64,000 bases of DNA, taken from NCBI RefSeq assembly GCF_002005465.1, contig NZ_CP014691.1, positions 992,001-1,056,000 of the forward strand. The letters run 5' to 3'. This stretch comes from Neoasaia chiangmaiensis. Its GTDB lineage: Bacteria; Pseudomonadota; Alphaproteobacteria; Acetobacterales; Acetobacteraceae. A program made the position numbers and the translations under genes. Positions 41,113 to 48,608 of this stretch are shown here, piece by piece. The notes under the pieces were generated by a model. It had not been told where the DNA came from. It saw nothing but the letters and a program-made list of their open reading frames with translations, and did no database searches. The first letter of the stretch is position 1. Every line of letters starts with the position of its first letter.

Positions 41113-41588
41113 CGGGACCAGCAGGAATACGTCGGATGCTGGCTTCCTGCCCGCGTGCGATCATCCGAATGAGCGTGATCGCACTGATCGGCGGTCACGC
41201 ACTCGCCGCGGATAACGAAGCGCGCAAAAGCGCCAGCGCGTTCGGCCATTCAGTGGACATCACCCACCCTGCGGACGGCGGCCACACGGTCGTCGTCAAC
41301 GGAACACCGCTTTTTTCCGATCGGAGTGACGCGGAACTGTCCGTGCTTGGCATCTACACCGCCAACAGCCATCCCTACGCCGTTATCAAACAACGCTATG
41401 CGGGCAATGCCTGTCCCGTGAAATACCGCGTGATCTCCCTGGTGCCGACACCGAAGCAAACGCGGACATTCGGCACCTGCCGGGACCATGCCCATATCAG
41501 CACGCTCGGCGAGACCCTGAAGGTCACGCTGCCCGCCAGCAGCGGACAGAAAACCTACAGCATCCACAACACGCAGATAACGCCATAA
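41109..41588 (+). CDS. predicted exported protein of unknown function
   Basis: 159 aa. An N-terminal signal peptide (hydrophobic core MSVIALIGGHALA, cleavage after AxA near residue 34) precedes about 125 residues with strand-rich pattern and exactly two cysteines (NACPVKYR and FGTCRDH) that could form a disulfide in the periplasm. No family recognised. It is coupled to the preceding coiled-coil gene by a four-base overlap and convergent with the glycosyltransferase gene. Confidence 0.6.
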   Translation: MTGPAGIRRMLASCPRAIIRMSVIALIGGHALAADNEARKSASAFGHSVDITHPADGGHTVVVNGTPLFSDRSDAELSVLGIYTANSHPYAVIKQRYAGNACPVKYRVISLVPTPKQTRTFGTCRDHAHISTLGETLKVTLPASSGQKTYSIHNTQITP

Positions 41589-41616
41589 AAGCCATTCCTT
41601 GCGGCAAACGGGTGCG

Positions 41617-42414
41617 CTAACCGCGCCAGCCGTCGGCCACCGCCCACAATGCGCCCATCATTCTCTGACGAAACGGATGCATGGAGTCACTCTCCCGCAC
41701 GACATAATAGGCACTGTCCAGGGCACTACAGCGGCCCGGACGCGTCCTCAACGCCTGAAACACGTGCCGATCCGCCGTCATGCCCGTAAGATCCCCGGAC
41801 AGCGGCGTATTCCAGCACGTCAGCACATCCACCGCGCGCTGCCGGTCGATCATCAGACAATTCGGGTCGACGAAACCGCCTTGCCGCTCAGCGAATATGC
41901 CGGCATCAGGCCCCACGGACTCCCATTGATCGACGCAGACCGGGCGCAAACTGCGCGGATGCACGAACCAGCGCCGCGACCATGCCCAGTCATGCCCCTC
42001 AATGGCGGAAAGCAGACCGGACAGATGATCCGCCCGCCACCAGTTGTCGTCGTCAAGATACGCAATGCGCGGCGCATTCGCCATCAGGCTCAGGATGTTG
42101 CGCAACGCCCCACCGTCACGCGCCGCCGTCACACCCCCATGCCTTACGGATGTCGAATAACCCGGCCACAGCAACTGGACCGACCACCCGGCAGGACAGT
42201 GCCGGCAAGCCGCCTCAATCATTCGCAACCCAGAGTTATCGTCAGGGAACTGGTCCACACCGATCAGAACCTGCACGCGCCCCGCAACATCCTGCCGGAA
42301 CACCGAGGATAGCGCCTGAAAAAGGCTGGGACGCAGCAGACTGGGCATGACAACACCCACATCGTATGGCGCCTGCCCGACGGGCGAACCGAAGCTGAAG
42401 AGACCGGGCTGCAT
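41617..42414 (-). CDS. family 2-like glycosyltransferase
   Basis: 265 aa. The GT-A fold is suggested by VGVVMPSLLRPSLFQALSSV at the start, QVLIGVDQFPDD, an N-terminal acidic residue region, and the DXD-like metal/nucleotide motif AYLDDDNWW with the preceding ARDGGALRNILSLMA. The acceptor-side segment around GPDAGIFAERQGGFVDPNCLMIDR follows. Donor and acceptor unknown. It lies 27 bases downstream of an HNH gene on the same strand and is not in a polysaccharide cluster. Confidence 0.75.
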   Translation of the reverse strand: MQPGLFSFGSPVGQAPYDVGVVMPSLLRPSLFQALSSVFRQDVAGRVQVLIGVDQFPDDNSGLRMIEAACRHCPAGWSVQLLWPGYSTSVRHGGVTAARDGGALRNILSLMANAPRIAYLDDDNWWRADHLSGLLSAIEGHDWAWSRRWFVHPRSLRPVCVDQWESVGPDAGIFAERQGGFVDPNCLMIDRQRAVDVLTCWNTPLSGDLTGMTADRHVFQALRTRPGRCSALDSAYYVVRESDSMHPFRQRMMGALWAVADGWRG

Positions 42415-42441
42415 CCCTCGTCACTACACGATTTTCGCCGG

Positions 42442-42807
42442 TTATGCGCCCCGCCCCCGATGCGGCCCTTTCTTGTGGCGCGATCGCCGGGTCGGCGCAT
42501 GGAAATCATCGGGTTTACGACTGACCCAGGCGATGAACCGCCGCAAGTCGGGATCGTCCCTTAACGCGACAGGGTCTGAGAAATATCGCGCCAGCTCCGC
42601 CTCACTGAAACGTGCATGAATGGCCGCATGGCAGACCTGATGCAGCATCGGCGCGTCGCCCCGCGCCCCTCCCCGCAGCTTCGGCACGAGATGATGGCGC
42701 GACGCGCGCGCATGCTGCGGGATGATCCGTCCGCAAAGCACGCAAACGGTGGACGCTGGAAGCGCCGATCCTGTGCGATCATCGATAACGCGCTTCACCC
42801 GTCTCAT
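42442..42807 (-). CDS. HNH-domain protein
   Basis: 121 aa. A compact zinc-finger HNH core is seen: CVLCGR, the catalytic His pair in SRHHLVPKLRGG, and LHQVCHAAIHARFSE. The N-terminus is short and basic and the C-terminus is Arg/His/Lys-rich. HNH proteins of this size are often stand-alone nicking enzymes or modification-linked nucleases; role unknown here. No methylase, phage or toxin gene accompanies it. It reads toward the glycosyltransferase gene. Confidence 0.78.
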   Translation of the reverse strand: MRRVKRVIDDRTGSALPASTVCVLCGRIIPQHARASRHHLVPKLRGGARGDAPMLHQVCHAAIHARFSEAELARYFSDPVALRDDPDLRRFIAWVSRKPDDFHAPTRRSRHKKGPHRGRGA

Positions 42808-42918
42808 CTCTCATGATGTCGGTTCGTACCTTCCTTGCCGCAAGACGGACGGCTTCCCATAAACGCCGAGGCGGCTCATAACAGGCGCAATATCGTTCTA
42901 CTGGCAGAAGGCACGACC

Positions 42919-44181
42919 ATGTCCGTTCAGGCTTCTCCTCGTCCTTTCGCGCCGGACCCCACATTGCTCGACAAGCTGGGCGACGTGGCCGTGCGCATCG
43001 GTCTCAACATCCAGAAAGGGCAGCAGCTCGTCATTACGGCGCCGCTCGATGCCGTGCCGCTCGTGCGCCGCATCACCGAACACGCCTACCGCCAGGGCGC
43101 CAGCCTCGTGACGACACTCTACGCCGACGATGCCGCCACACTTGCGCGCTTCCAGCACGGCGCGGAAGAAACATTCGACACGGCTTCCGCCTGGCTTGCC
43201 AACGGGATGGCCGACGCTTTCCGCCAGGGCGCGGCGCGCATGGCGATCACAGGTAGCGACCCGACGCTGCTCAGCGCGCAGAACCCCGCACATGTCTCAC
43301 GCGCCAACCGCGCCGCCTCCGCGGTCAACCGTCCGGCGATGGAGGTGATTACCAGCTTCGCGACGAACTGGAACATCATCGCCTACGCCACGCCCGCCTG
43401 GGCACAGCAGGTCTTTCCGGACATGGCCGAGGATCAGGCACAGGCCGCACTCTGGAACGCCATCTTCAAGGCCTCCCGCGTCGATGTCCCCGATCCGGTC
43501 AAAGTCTGGCGCGCCCATAACGCCCTTCTTCACGCCAAGGCCAGATACCTGAACGAAGCGCGCTTCGATTCCCTGCGTTTCACAGGTCCCGGCACGGACC
43601 TCAAGGTCGGACTCGCCGAGGGACACGCATGGGCCGGCGGCTCGGAAAACACGACCACGGGGATCGAATGCAACCCCAATATCCCGACGGAGGAGGTGTT
43701 CACCACGCCGCATTGCCGTCGGGTCGAGGGGCACGTCCGCAGCACCAAGCCATTATTCCATCAGGGAACGCTGATCGACGATATCCAGGTCCGCTTCGCG
43801 GAGGGACGCATCATCGAAGCCCATGCGTCGCGCGGGGAAAATGTTCTGCAACGCATTCTGGAAACCGACGACGGCGCAGCCAGACTGGGCGAAGTCGCGC
43901 TGGTCCCGCACTCATCCCCTATTTCCCAGACCGGTATCCTCTTTCGTAATACGCTGTTCGACGAAAACGCCGCCAGCCACATCGCGCTCGGCCAGGCCTA
44001 TACGAAATGCCTCTTCGACACCGAAGGTCAGGACGCCGCCGCACTGAACGCACGCGGCGCGAACGAAAGCCTGATCCATATCGACTGGATGATCGGTTCG
44101 GACCAGATCAATCTCGATGGCCTGGACGCCAACGGCCATGCAACGCCGCTGATGCGTGCCGGTGAATGGGTGCAATCGTGA
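42919..44181 (+). CDS. M29-family aminopeptidase
   Basis: 420 aa. It resembles the thermophilic aminopeptidase T/AmpS group: MSVQ..., LDKLGDVAVRIGLNIQKGQQLVI, IMVEV-like ITSFATNWNI, ECNPNIPTEEVFTTP with the metal-binding Glu pair, RRVEGHVRSTKPL, and HIDWMIGSDQINLDGLD near the end. M29 enzymes are dimeric cobalt/zinc exopeptidases removing N-terminal residues. AGAAGG precedes the ATG at 42919. Its stop overlaps the next gene's GTG (GTGA), so the downstream exported protein is translationally coupled. Confidence 0.9.
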   Translation: MSVQASPRPFAPDPTLLDKLGDVAVRIGLNIQKGQQLVITAPLDAVPLVRRITEHAYRQGASLVTTLYADDAATLARFQHGAEETFDTASAWLANGMADAFRQGAARMAITGSDPTLLSAQNPAHVSRANRAASAVNRPAMEVITSFATNWNIIAYATPAWAQQVFPDMAEDQAQAALWNAIFKASRVDVPDPVKVWRAHNALLHAKARYLNEARFDSLRFTGPGTDLKVGLAEGHAWAGGSENTTTGIECNPNIPTEEVFTTPHCRRVEGHVRSTKPLFHQGTLIDDIQVRFAEGRIIEAHASRGENVLQRILETDDGAARLGEVALVPHSSPISQTGILFRNTLFDENAASHIALGQAYTKCLFDTEGQDAAALNARGANESLIHIDWMIGSDQINLDGLDANGHATPLMRAGEWVQS

Positions 44182-44693
44182 AGCATATCGCCCTCGCAAC
44201 CTGCATTATGGCGTTGAGCGCAACGCCCGTCGCTCTCGCGCAGGAGACCGATCCGTCCACCATGCCCCCCGGCGCCGAACAGCAGGCACTGCCGCAGCAG
44301 TTGACCCCCGCCATGCGCGCCGACATTGCGCGCGGCATGGCCTACCCGCTTCCGCAGGATTTCCTGACCCGCGCACGCGACACCTTGATGGCGCTGCAAG
44401 GCGCGGGCATCCAGCCGCCCAGTTCAGCCGGCATGGACCTGCATCAGACGATCGAGACCATGCGTGGCATTCCCGGATTGCCCAACATACTCGCTGCACA
44501 CGGATTTTCCGTGGACAGCTTCGTCATGGGAATGACGGCATTCGGCATGACACTGGCCGCCACGAACGGGCAGCAGTTGCCGCCCGACCTTCCACACCCC
44601 AATCCTGCGAATATCGCTCTTTTCCACGCTCATCCGCAGGATGTCACGGCCCTGATGCAGGCAATGGGTCAACCTCCCGGCGCCACGCAATGA
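44178..44693 (+). CDS. predicted exported hypothetical protein coupled to aminopeptidase
   Basis: 171 aa from the GTG at 44178 that overlaps the aminopeptidase stop; an ATG at 44166 would add four residues. A signal peptide (KHIALATCIMALSATPVALAQ) indicates export. The mature part has helical segments with repeating Met/Ala/Leu (DIARGMAYPLPQDFLTRARD; HGFSVDSFVMGMTAFGMTLA) and ends in a Pro/Gln tail. No family recognised. Its stop overlaps the start of the next gene (ATGA). Confidence 0.65.
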   Translation: MKHIALATCIMALSATPVALAQETDPSTMPPGAEQQALPQQLTPAMRADIARGMAYPLPQDFLTRARDTLMALQGAGIQPPSSAGMDLHQTIETMRGIPGLPNILAAHGFSVDSFVMGMTAFGMTLAATNGQQLPPDLPHPNPANIALFHAHPQDVTALMQAMGQPPGATQ

Positions 44694-45103
44694 GCAACAG
44701 CATCCAGTTGGACCCCAATACGCTTCCGGTACTCGATATCGTCGAACTGGCGAATACCGGCGCGATCCGACGCGCCGAACAGCAGACACCCCCTGATGGC
44801 ATTCCCGTTTTCGTCACCGCCCTCGGCTGGCTCGAACTGGAAGACCGTTATGGAATTGACGACCCTCGCAAGATCCTTCGTTCGCTCGAGGGCGCTGCCC
44901 ATCGCCTTCTTTCCCACGCGGCCACCACACTGGCCACGCAATCTGCTGGAGAAGTCTCGGCAACAATCACCTGCCCCAGCGATCTTTTTACGGAGAACGG
45001 CAGCGTCAATCTTTCCTTCGTGCGCGACAGGGAGCATCCGGTCGTCTGCGTCCTGATCGGCACGACAGACCATCTGATGGCGCTGCTTTCACCACGCGAC
45101 TGA
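44690..45103 (+). CDS. hypothetical protein, third gene of the aminopeptidase run
   Basis: 137 aa. Likely cytoplasmic, acidic to neutral, with a central alpha helix (DDPRKILRSLEGAAHRLLSHAATTL) and two beta-rich ends (VPVFVTALGWLELEDR region; SVNLSFVRDREHPVVCVLIG). I do not recognise a domain. It is coupled to the preceding exported protein by a four-base overlap and is convergent with fliJ with 28 bases between. A longer frame reading through from 44156 exists but only this part looks like a gene. Confidence 0.55.
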   Translation: MSNSIQLDPNTLPVLDIVELANTGAIRRAEQQTPPDGIPVFVTALGWLELEDRYGIDDPRKILRSLEGAAHRLLSHAATTLATQSAGEVSATITCPSDLFTENGSVNLSFVRDREHPVVCVLIGTTDHLMALLSPRD

Positions 45104-45131
45104 GACGCCATCCGCCCGGCCCGTCGTCGCA

Positions 45132-45548
45132 TCACGCCGACGGGCGCCAGAGTTCGTCGATCTGCTGTTGTTCCTTGCGTAATTCGGCACGACGAACCTC
45201 GGCGCGGCGTTCGTCATAAACGATCTCGACTGCCCGATGGGCAGCCCGCGCCATGCTCATAGCCGTCTGAGCCAGTGCACGATCGGCAGCAGCCCGTTGT
45301 TCGTTCTGTCGCGCGGCGCGAATAGTGGCCCGCCCCTGCGGCATCCACTGCGCGAAGGCACTGACGACGAAATCGTCACATTCAGGACGGGACGCAAATT
45401 CCCGTTCTTCAAGATAGCGCTGCTCGGCATCCTTCACCGCGTCACTCGCCATCTTCTCCACGGCAACAGCCATCGCCAGATCCCGCTCAGTCTTTTCCAG
45501 TTCCCGTTTGCGCAAGCTCATCAATGTTTCGAGGGGACCAAGATTCAT
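45132..45548 (-). CDS. fliJ: FliJ-like flagellar export protein
   Basis: 138 aa, almost entirely coiled coil: LETLMSLRKRELEKTERDLAMAV, then KDAEQRYLEERE and the C-terminal helix VYDERRAEVRRAELRKEQQQIDELW. FliJ is the central stalk/chaperone of the FliI ATPase ring. The start overlaps the fliI stop by four bases, which supports the assignment more than sequence does, because coiled coils are poorly conserved. Confidence 0.75.
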   Translation of the reverse strand: MNLGPLETLMSLRKRELEKTERDLAMAVAVEKMASDAVKDAEQRYLEEREFASRPECDDFVVSAFAQWMPQGRATIRAARQNEQRAAADRALAQTAMSMARAAHRAVEIVYDERRAEVRRAELRKEQQQIDELWRPSA

Positions 45549-46927
45549 GCGACCTCTCCCAGAATGTTGCGCAGCGCGTTGAAACTGCCCTCAATGGTCG
45601 CCGTCTCATTCCAGTCCTGGGTCAGGAACGCCGTTAACGCCGGCATCAGAACGATCGCCTCGTCGATAGCGGGGTCCGTACCCTGTTTGTAGGCACCAAG
45701 CCGGATCATATCGGCCATCCTTTCATAATTTGCCATGATGGCCCTTGCCCGACGCATCATGCTGTTTTCCGCCGCCGAGTTGCATCCCGGCACGGAGCGT
45801 GAGAGCGATTTCAGAACATCGATTGCCGGATAGCGGCCGGCCTCACCGATCTTGCGATCCAGAACGATATGGCCATCGAGGATGCCACGCACCGCATCGG
45901 CCACCGGCTCATTGTGATCGTCCCCTTCGACCAGAACCGTGAACAACGCCGTGATGAATCCTGCTTTCCCGTCCTGTCCGACGGCGCCGGGTCCAGCTCG
46001 TTCCAGCAACGCCGGGAGCGTTGCGAAGACGGATGGCGGATAACCTCTCGTTGCTGGCGGTTCGCCGGCAGACAGGCCGATCTCACGCAATGCGAGGCAG
46101 AAACGCGTCACGCTATCCATGAGCAGCAACACAGACTTCCCCTGATCGCGAAAATATTCGGCGATGGCCATGGCGGCATAGGCTGCCTCCCGACGCATCA
46201 AGGGCGGCGAATCGGATGTCGCAATAACCACGACGCTGCGCTTGAGGCCCTCCGCCCCAAGGTCGTCTTCAATGAATTCACGGACTTCCCTCCCGCGCTC
46301 GCCGACCAATGCGATTACTGCAACATCGCAATCGGCCTGCCGCGCCAACATGGACAGAAGCGTCGATTTTCCAACGCCCGACCCCGCGAACAAACCAAGC
46401 CGCTGCCCGATCCGACATGTGGTGAACGCATCCAGAGCACGAACGCCAAGATTCATTCTCGGCCCCAGGCGCGCCCGCGTTGTCGCCAATGGCGGGGACG
46501 TAACGGTTGATCGCCACCGCGAATTGAGACGGAGAGGTCCTTTCCCGTCGATCGCGTTGCCAAGCGGATCGATCACCCGCCCGAGCCAGGCATCATCGAT
46601 ATACAAACCGCGCTTCGGCGCACCGGGATCGATACATAGCCGCGCTTCGGAACCAGGCCCCACGCCATCAAGCGCCGCAAATGCCATTAGCGATGCACTG
46701 TTATCCCGAAAACCCACAACCTCTGCGGGTATTCTGGTACCATCCCGCGCGTAGAGCGACACACGATCGCCGATGGAAAGAGAATCGTTCAAGCCATCGA
46801 CGGTCGCGCAAAGACCCAGGATTTCCCGGACCTCCCCGATGACGCTTACGACTTCGGCAAGCGTCACGGCCGCGTTCAACTCGTCAAAAATCTTCTGCAG
46901 ACTGGCGAATAAAGGGTCGTCGCTCAT
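45545..46927 (-). CDS. fliI: flagellum-specific ATP synthase FliI
   Basis: 460 aa. A RecA-like hexameric ATPase that energises flagellar type III export. Walker A GLFAGSGVGKSTLLSMLAR, the catalytic Glu in VGERGREVREF, Walker B VLLLMDSVTRF, the conserved GEPPATRGYPPSVFA and a C-terminal GAYKQGTDPAIDEAI match FliI rather than F1-beta. Only fliI and fliJ are here; the rest of the flagellar genes are elsewhere. The promoter side carries a perfect CtrA site 25 bases before the ATG. Confidence 0.94.
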   Translation of the reverse strand: MSDDPLFASLQKIFDELNAAVTLAEVVSVIGEVREILGLCATVDGLNDSLSIGDRVSLYARDGTRIPAEVVGFRDNSASLMAFAALDGVGPGSEARLCIDPGAPKRGLYIDDAWLGRVIDPLGNAIDGKGPLRLNSRWRSTVTSPPLATTRARLGPRMNLGVRALDAFTTCRIGQRLGLFAGSGVGKSTLLSMLARQADCDVAVIALVGERGREVREFIEDDLGAEGLKRSVVVIATSDSPPLMRREAAYAAMAIAEYFRDQGKSVLLLMDSVTRFCLALREIGLSAGEPPATRGYPPSVFATLPALLERAGPGAVGQDGKAGFITALFTVLVEGDDHNEPVADAVRGILDGHIVLDRKIGEAGRYPAIDVLKSLSRSVPGCNSAAENSMMRRARAIMANYERMADMIRLGAYKQGTDPAIDEAIVLMPALTAFLTQDWNETATIEGSFNALRNILGEVA

Positions 46928-46951
46928 TCCCGGTTTTTTGCCGCAGCTTTT

Positions 46952-46966
46952 TTAATATCCGGTTAA
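46952..46966. promoter_or_regulatory. CtrA binding site TTAA-N7-TTAA
   Basis: Two exact TTAA half-sites with a 7-base spacer match the full CtrA consensus. The site lies 25 bases upstream of the fliI ATG and 102 bases upstream of the ctrA ATG, in the 141-base divergent region, so it could control either gene and give ctrA autoregulation. No other perfect copy was found in the gaps I read. Confidence 0.8.
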
Positions 46967-47068
46967 AAAAAGCGTGCTGAAAATAATTTTCTTCCTGCGC
47001 AACAATTCTCGTTGCGATATGCAACCTTGGGTGGTAACCGTTTATCAACAAACTTCGGAGTTGCCACT

Positions 47069-47797
47069 ATGCGCGCCCTTCTCGTCGACAGCGATCTCAA
47101 CATCGCCATGAGCCTTATTCAGATCATGCGCGGCAGTGGTTTCACCGTGGATCACACGGCGTCAGGACGGGAAGCTCTGGAGATGCTCCGGCACTACGAT
47201 TATGACATTACGGTGCTGGAGCTCATGCTGAACGATATCGAAGGTTACGATGTCATTCGTCAGGCACGACAGGCGCGCATCACGACGCCAATCCTCATTC
47301 TCAGCAGCCTCACCCGTCCCCAGGCGAAGATCAAGGCGTTCGGTGTCGGCGTCGACGATTACATGACTAAACCCTTCGATACCGGCGAACTTATTGCCCG
47401 ACTGCAGGCTGTGCTGCGTCGTTCACGCGGACTGAGCGCCGCACGCGTGGCCATCGGGCCGCTTGAAATCGACCTGAACGCCAAGGAAGCCCTGGTCAAT
47501 GGCGCGCCAGTTCACCTTACCGGCAAGGAATATGCCATTCTTGAACTGCTCGTTCTGAGACGCGGCGCTGTACTGACGAAAGATGCATTTCTCAATCACC
47601 TCTACGGCGGCATCGATGAGCCGGAGATGAAAATCATCGATGTGTTCATCTGCAAGCTACGTCGCAAGCTACAGGTCAAAGGCGCCGGCAACCTTATTAC
47701 CACGGTCTGGGGACGCGGCTACGTTCTCCGGGAGGAACGTACGGTTGAAGCTGAGATGATGCCGGCCGCCCCCATGCTGGCATCCATGTCAGCATGA
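47069..47797 (+). CDS. ctrA: CtrA-family cell-cycle/motility response regulator with Glu at the phospho-acceptor position
   Basis: 242 aa. The C-terminal DNA-binding domain is very close to Caulobacter CtrA: LTGKEYAILELLVLRRGAVLTKDAFLNHLYGG, then KIIDVFICKLRRKL and TVWGRGYVL (each segment typical). The receiver has the CtrA shape, but the acceptor Asp51 is Glu51 (VLELML; GAG codon at 47219-47221), and the second metal-binding Asp is Ser8 (LLVDSD). The Lys of MTKPF remains. A D51E exchange in Caulobacter mimics phosphorylation, so this protein may be constitutively active. The ATG at 47069 has GGAG upstream. The tail after YVLREE is about 20 residues and ends MLASMSA. Confidence 0.92.
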   Translation: MRALLVDSDLNIAMSLIQIMRGSGFTVDHTASGREALEMLRHYDYDITVLELMLNDIEGYDVIRQARQARITTPILILSSLTRPQAKIKAFGVGVDDYMTKPFDTGELIARLQAVLRRSRGLSAARVAIGPLEIDLNAKEALVNGAPVHLTGKEYAILELLVLRRGAVLTKDAFLNHLYGGIDEPEMKIIDVFICKLRRKLQVKGAGNLITTVWGRGYVLREERTVEAEMMPAAPMLASMSA

Positions 47798-47814
47798 GGA
47801 CAGAATCCCGGAAT

Positions 47815-48606
47815 TCAGGACAGACTGACGCCATGGTTCATGGGTCCGACGACGCCGTTACCCATGGGAGATGCCGTCTGGATCGCCGCCCGTACATAGC
47901 GACGAGCCCGTTCGATCGCATCACGCATCGCCATACCTTGCGCCAGACCCGTCGCAATCGCACTCGCTAGTGAGCATCCGGTTCCATGTGTCGCTCGGGA
48001 TTGAATCCGCTGGCCTTCAAAAAACTCGACCGTTTCATCTTCGACGAGCACATCCACCAGAACGTCGCCGGACATGTGGCCGCCCTTCACTAGGACGGCA
48101 GGACCATCTGCGCCGCTTAGAGCACGCCCCACCTCCACCATATCGTCAATCGTCCGTATATCCCGACCACTCAAAAGCGCGGCCTCCGGAATATTCGGCG
48201 TCAGCAACGCCACACTGGGCATCAGACGCGACTTCAATGTCTCTCGCGCCTCCGGCATCATCAACGCCGCACCGCTTGACGCCACCATGACGGGGTCCAG
48301 AACGACTGGAATGGATGGAAAAGCAGCGAGAACGTCCCCAACCGCCGAGATAACATCGGAATTCGGCAGCATGCCCAACTTGATGACGTCTGCTCCGATA
48401 TCGTCGAGCACGGATCGCATCTGACGCGCAACAAATGCAGGGGGCACGCGCATGATCTCCTGCACCCCCAGCGTATTTTGGGCCGTGAGAGCCGAAACGG
48501 CCGTCGCCGCATAACCGCCCAGTGCCGTGACCGTCTTGATGTCCGCCTGAATTCCAGCACCACCGCCGGAATCGCTGCCGGCGACGATCAGAACGCGACC
48601 GCGCAT
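47815..48606 (-). CDS. thiD: hydroxymethylpyrimidine kinase / phosphomethylpyrimidine kinase
   Basis: 263 aa ribokinase-fold enzyme making HMP-PP for thiamine synthesis. Motifs: VLIVAGSDSGGGAGIQADIKT at the start, VVLDPVMVASSGA, LTPNIPEAALLSG, LVKGGHM, and the ATP/anion-hole ATHGTGCSLASAIATGLAQG. The ATG at 48606 lies two bases after the glmM stop, so they are cotranscribed; no TPP riboswitch is visible. ThiD could also serve salvage alone. Confidence 0.94.
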   Translation of the reverse strand: MRGRVLIVAGSDSGGGAGIQADIKTVTALGGYAATAVSALTAQNTLGVQEIMRVPPAFVARQMRSVLDDIGADVIKLGMLPNSDVISAVGDVLAAFPSIPVVLDPVMVASSGAALMMPEARETLKSRLMPSVALLTPNIPEAALLSGRDIRTIDDMVEVGRALSGADGPAVLVKGGHMSGDVLVDVLVEDETVEFFEGQRIQSRATHGTGCSLASAIATGLAQGMAMRDAIERARRYVRAAIQTASPMGNGVVGPMNHGVSLS

Positions 48607-48608
48607 TT

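Noticed and set aside
44156-44689. Upstream part of a long frame reading through to 45103
   Set aside because: In this stretch the overlapping frame from 44178 has a signal peptide and normal composition, while the read-through part is Arg/His/Pro-rich. Only the segment from 44690 is likely coding.
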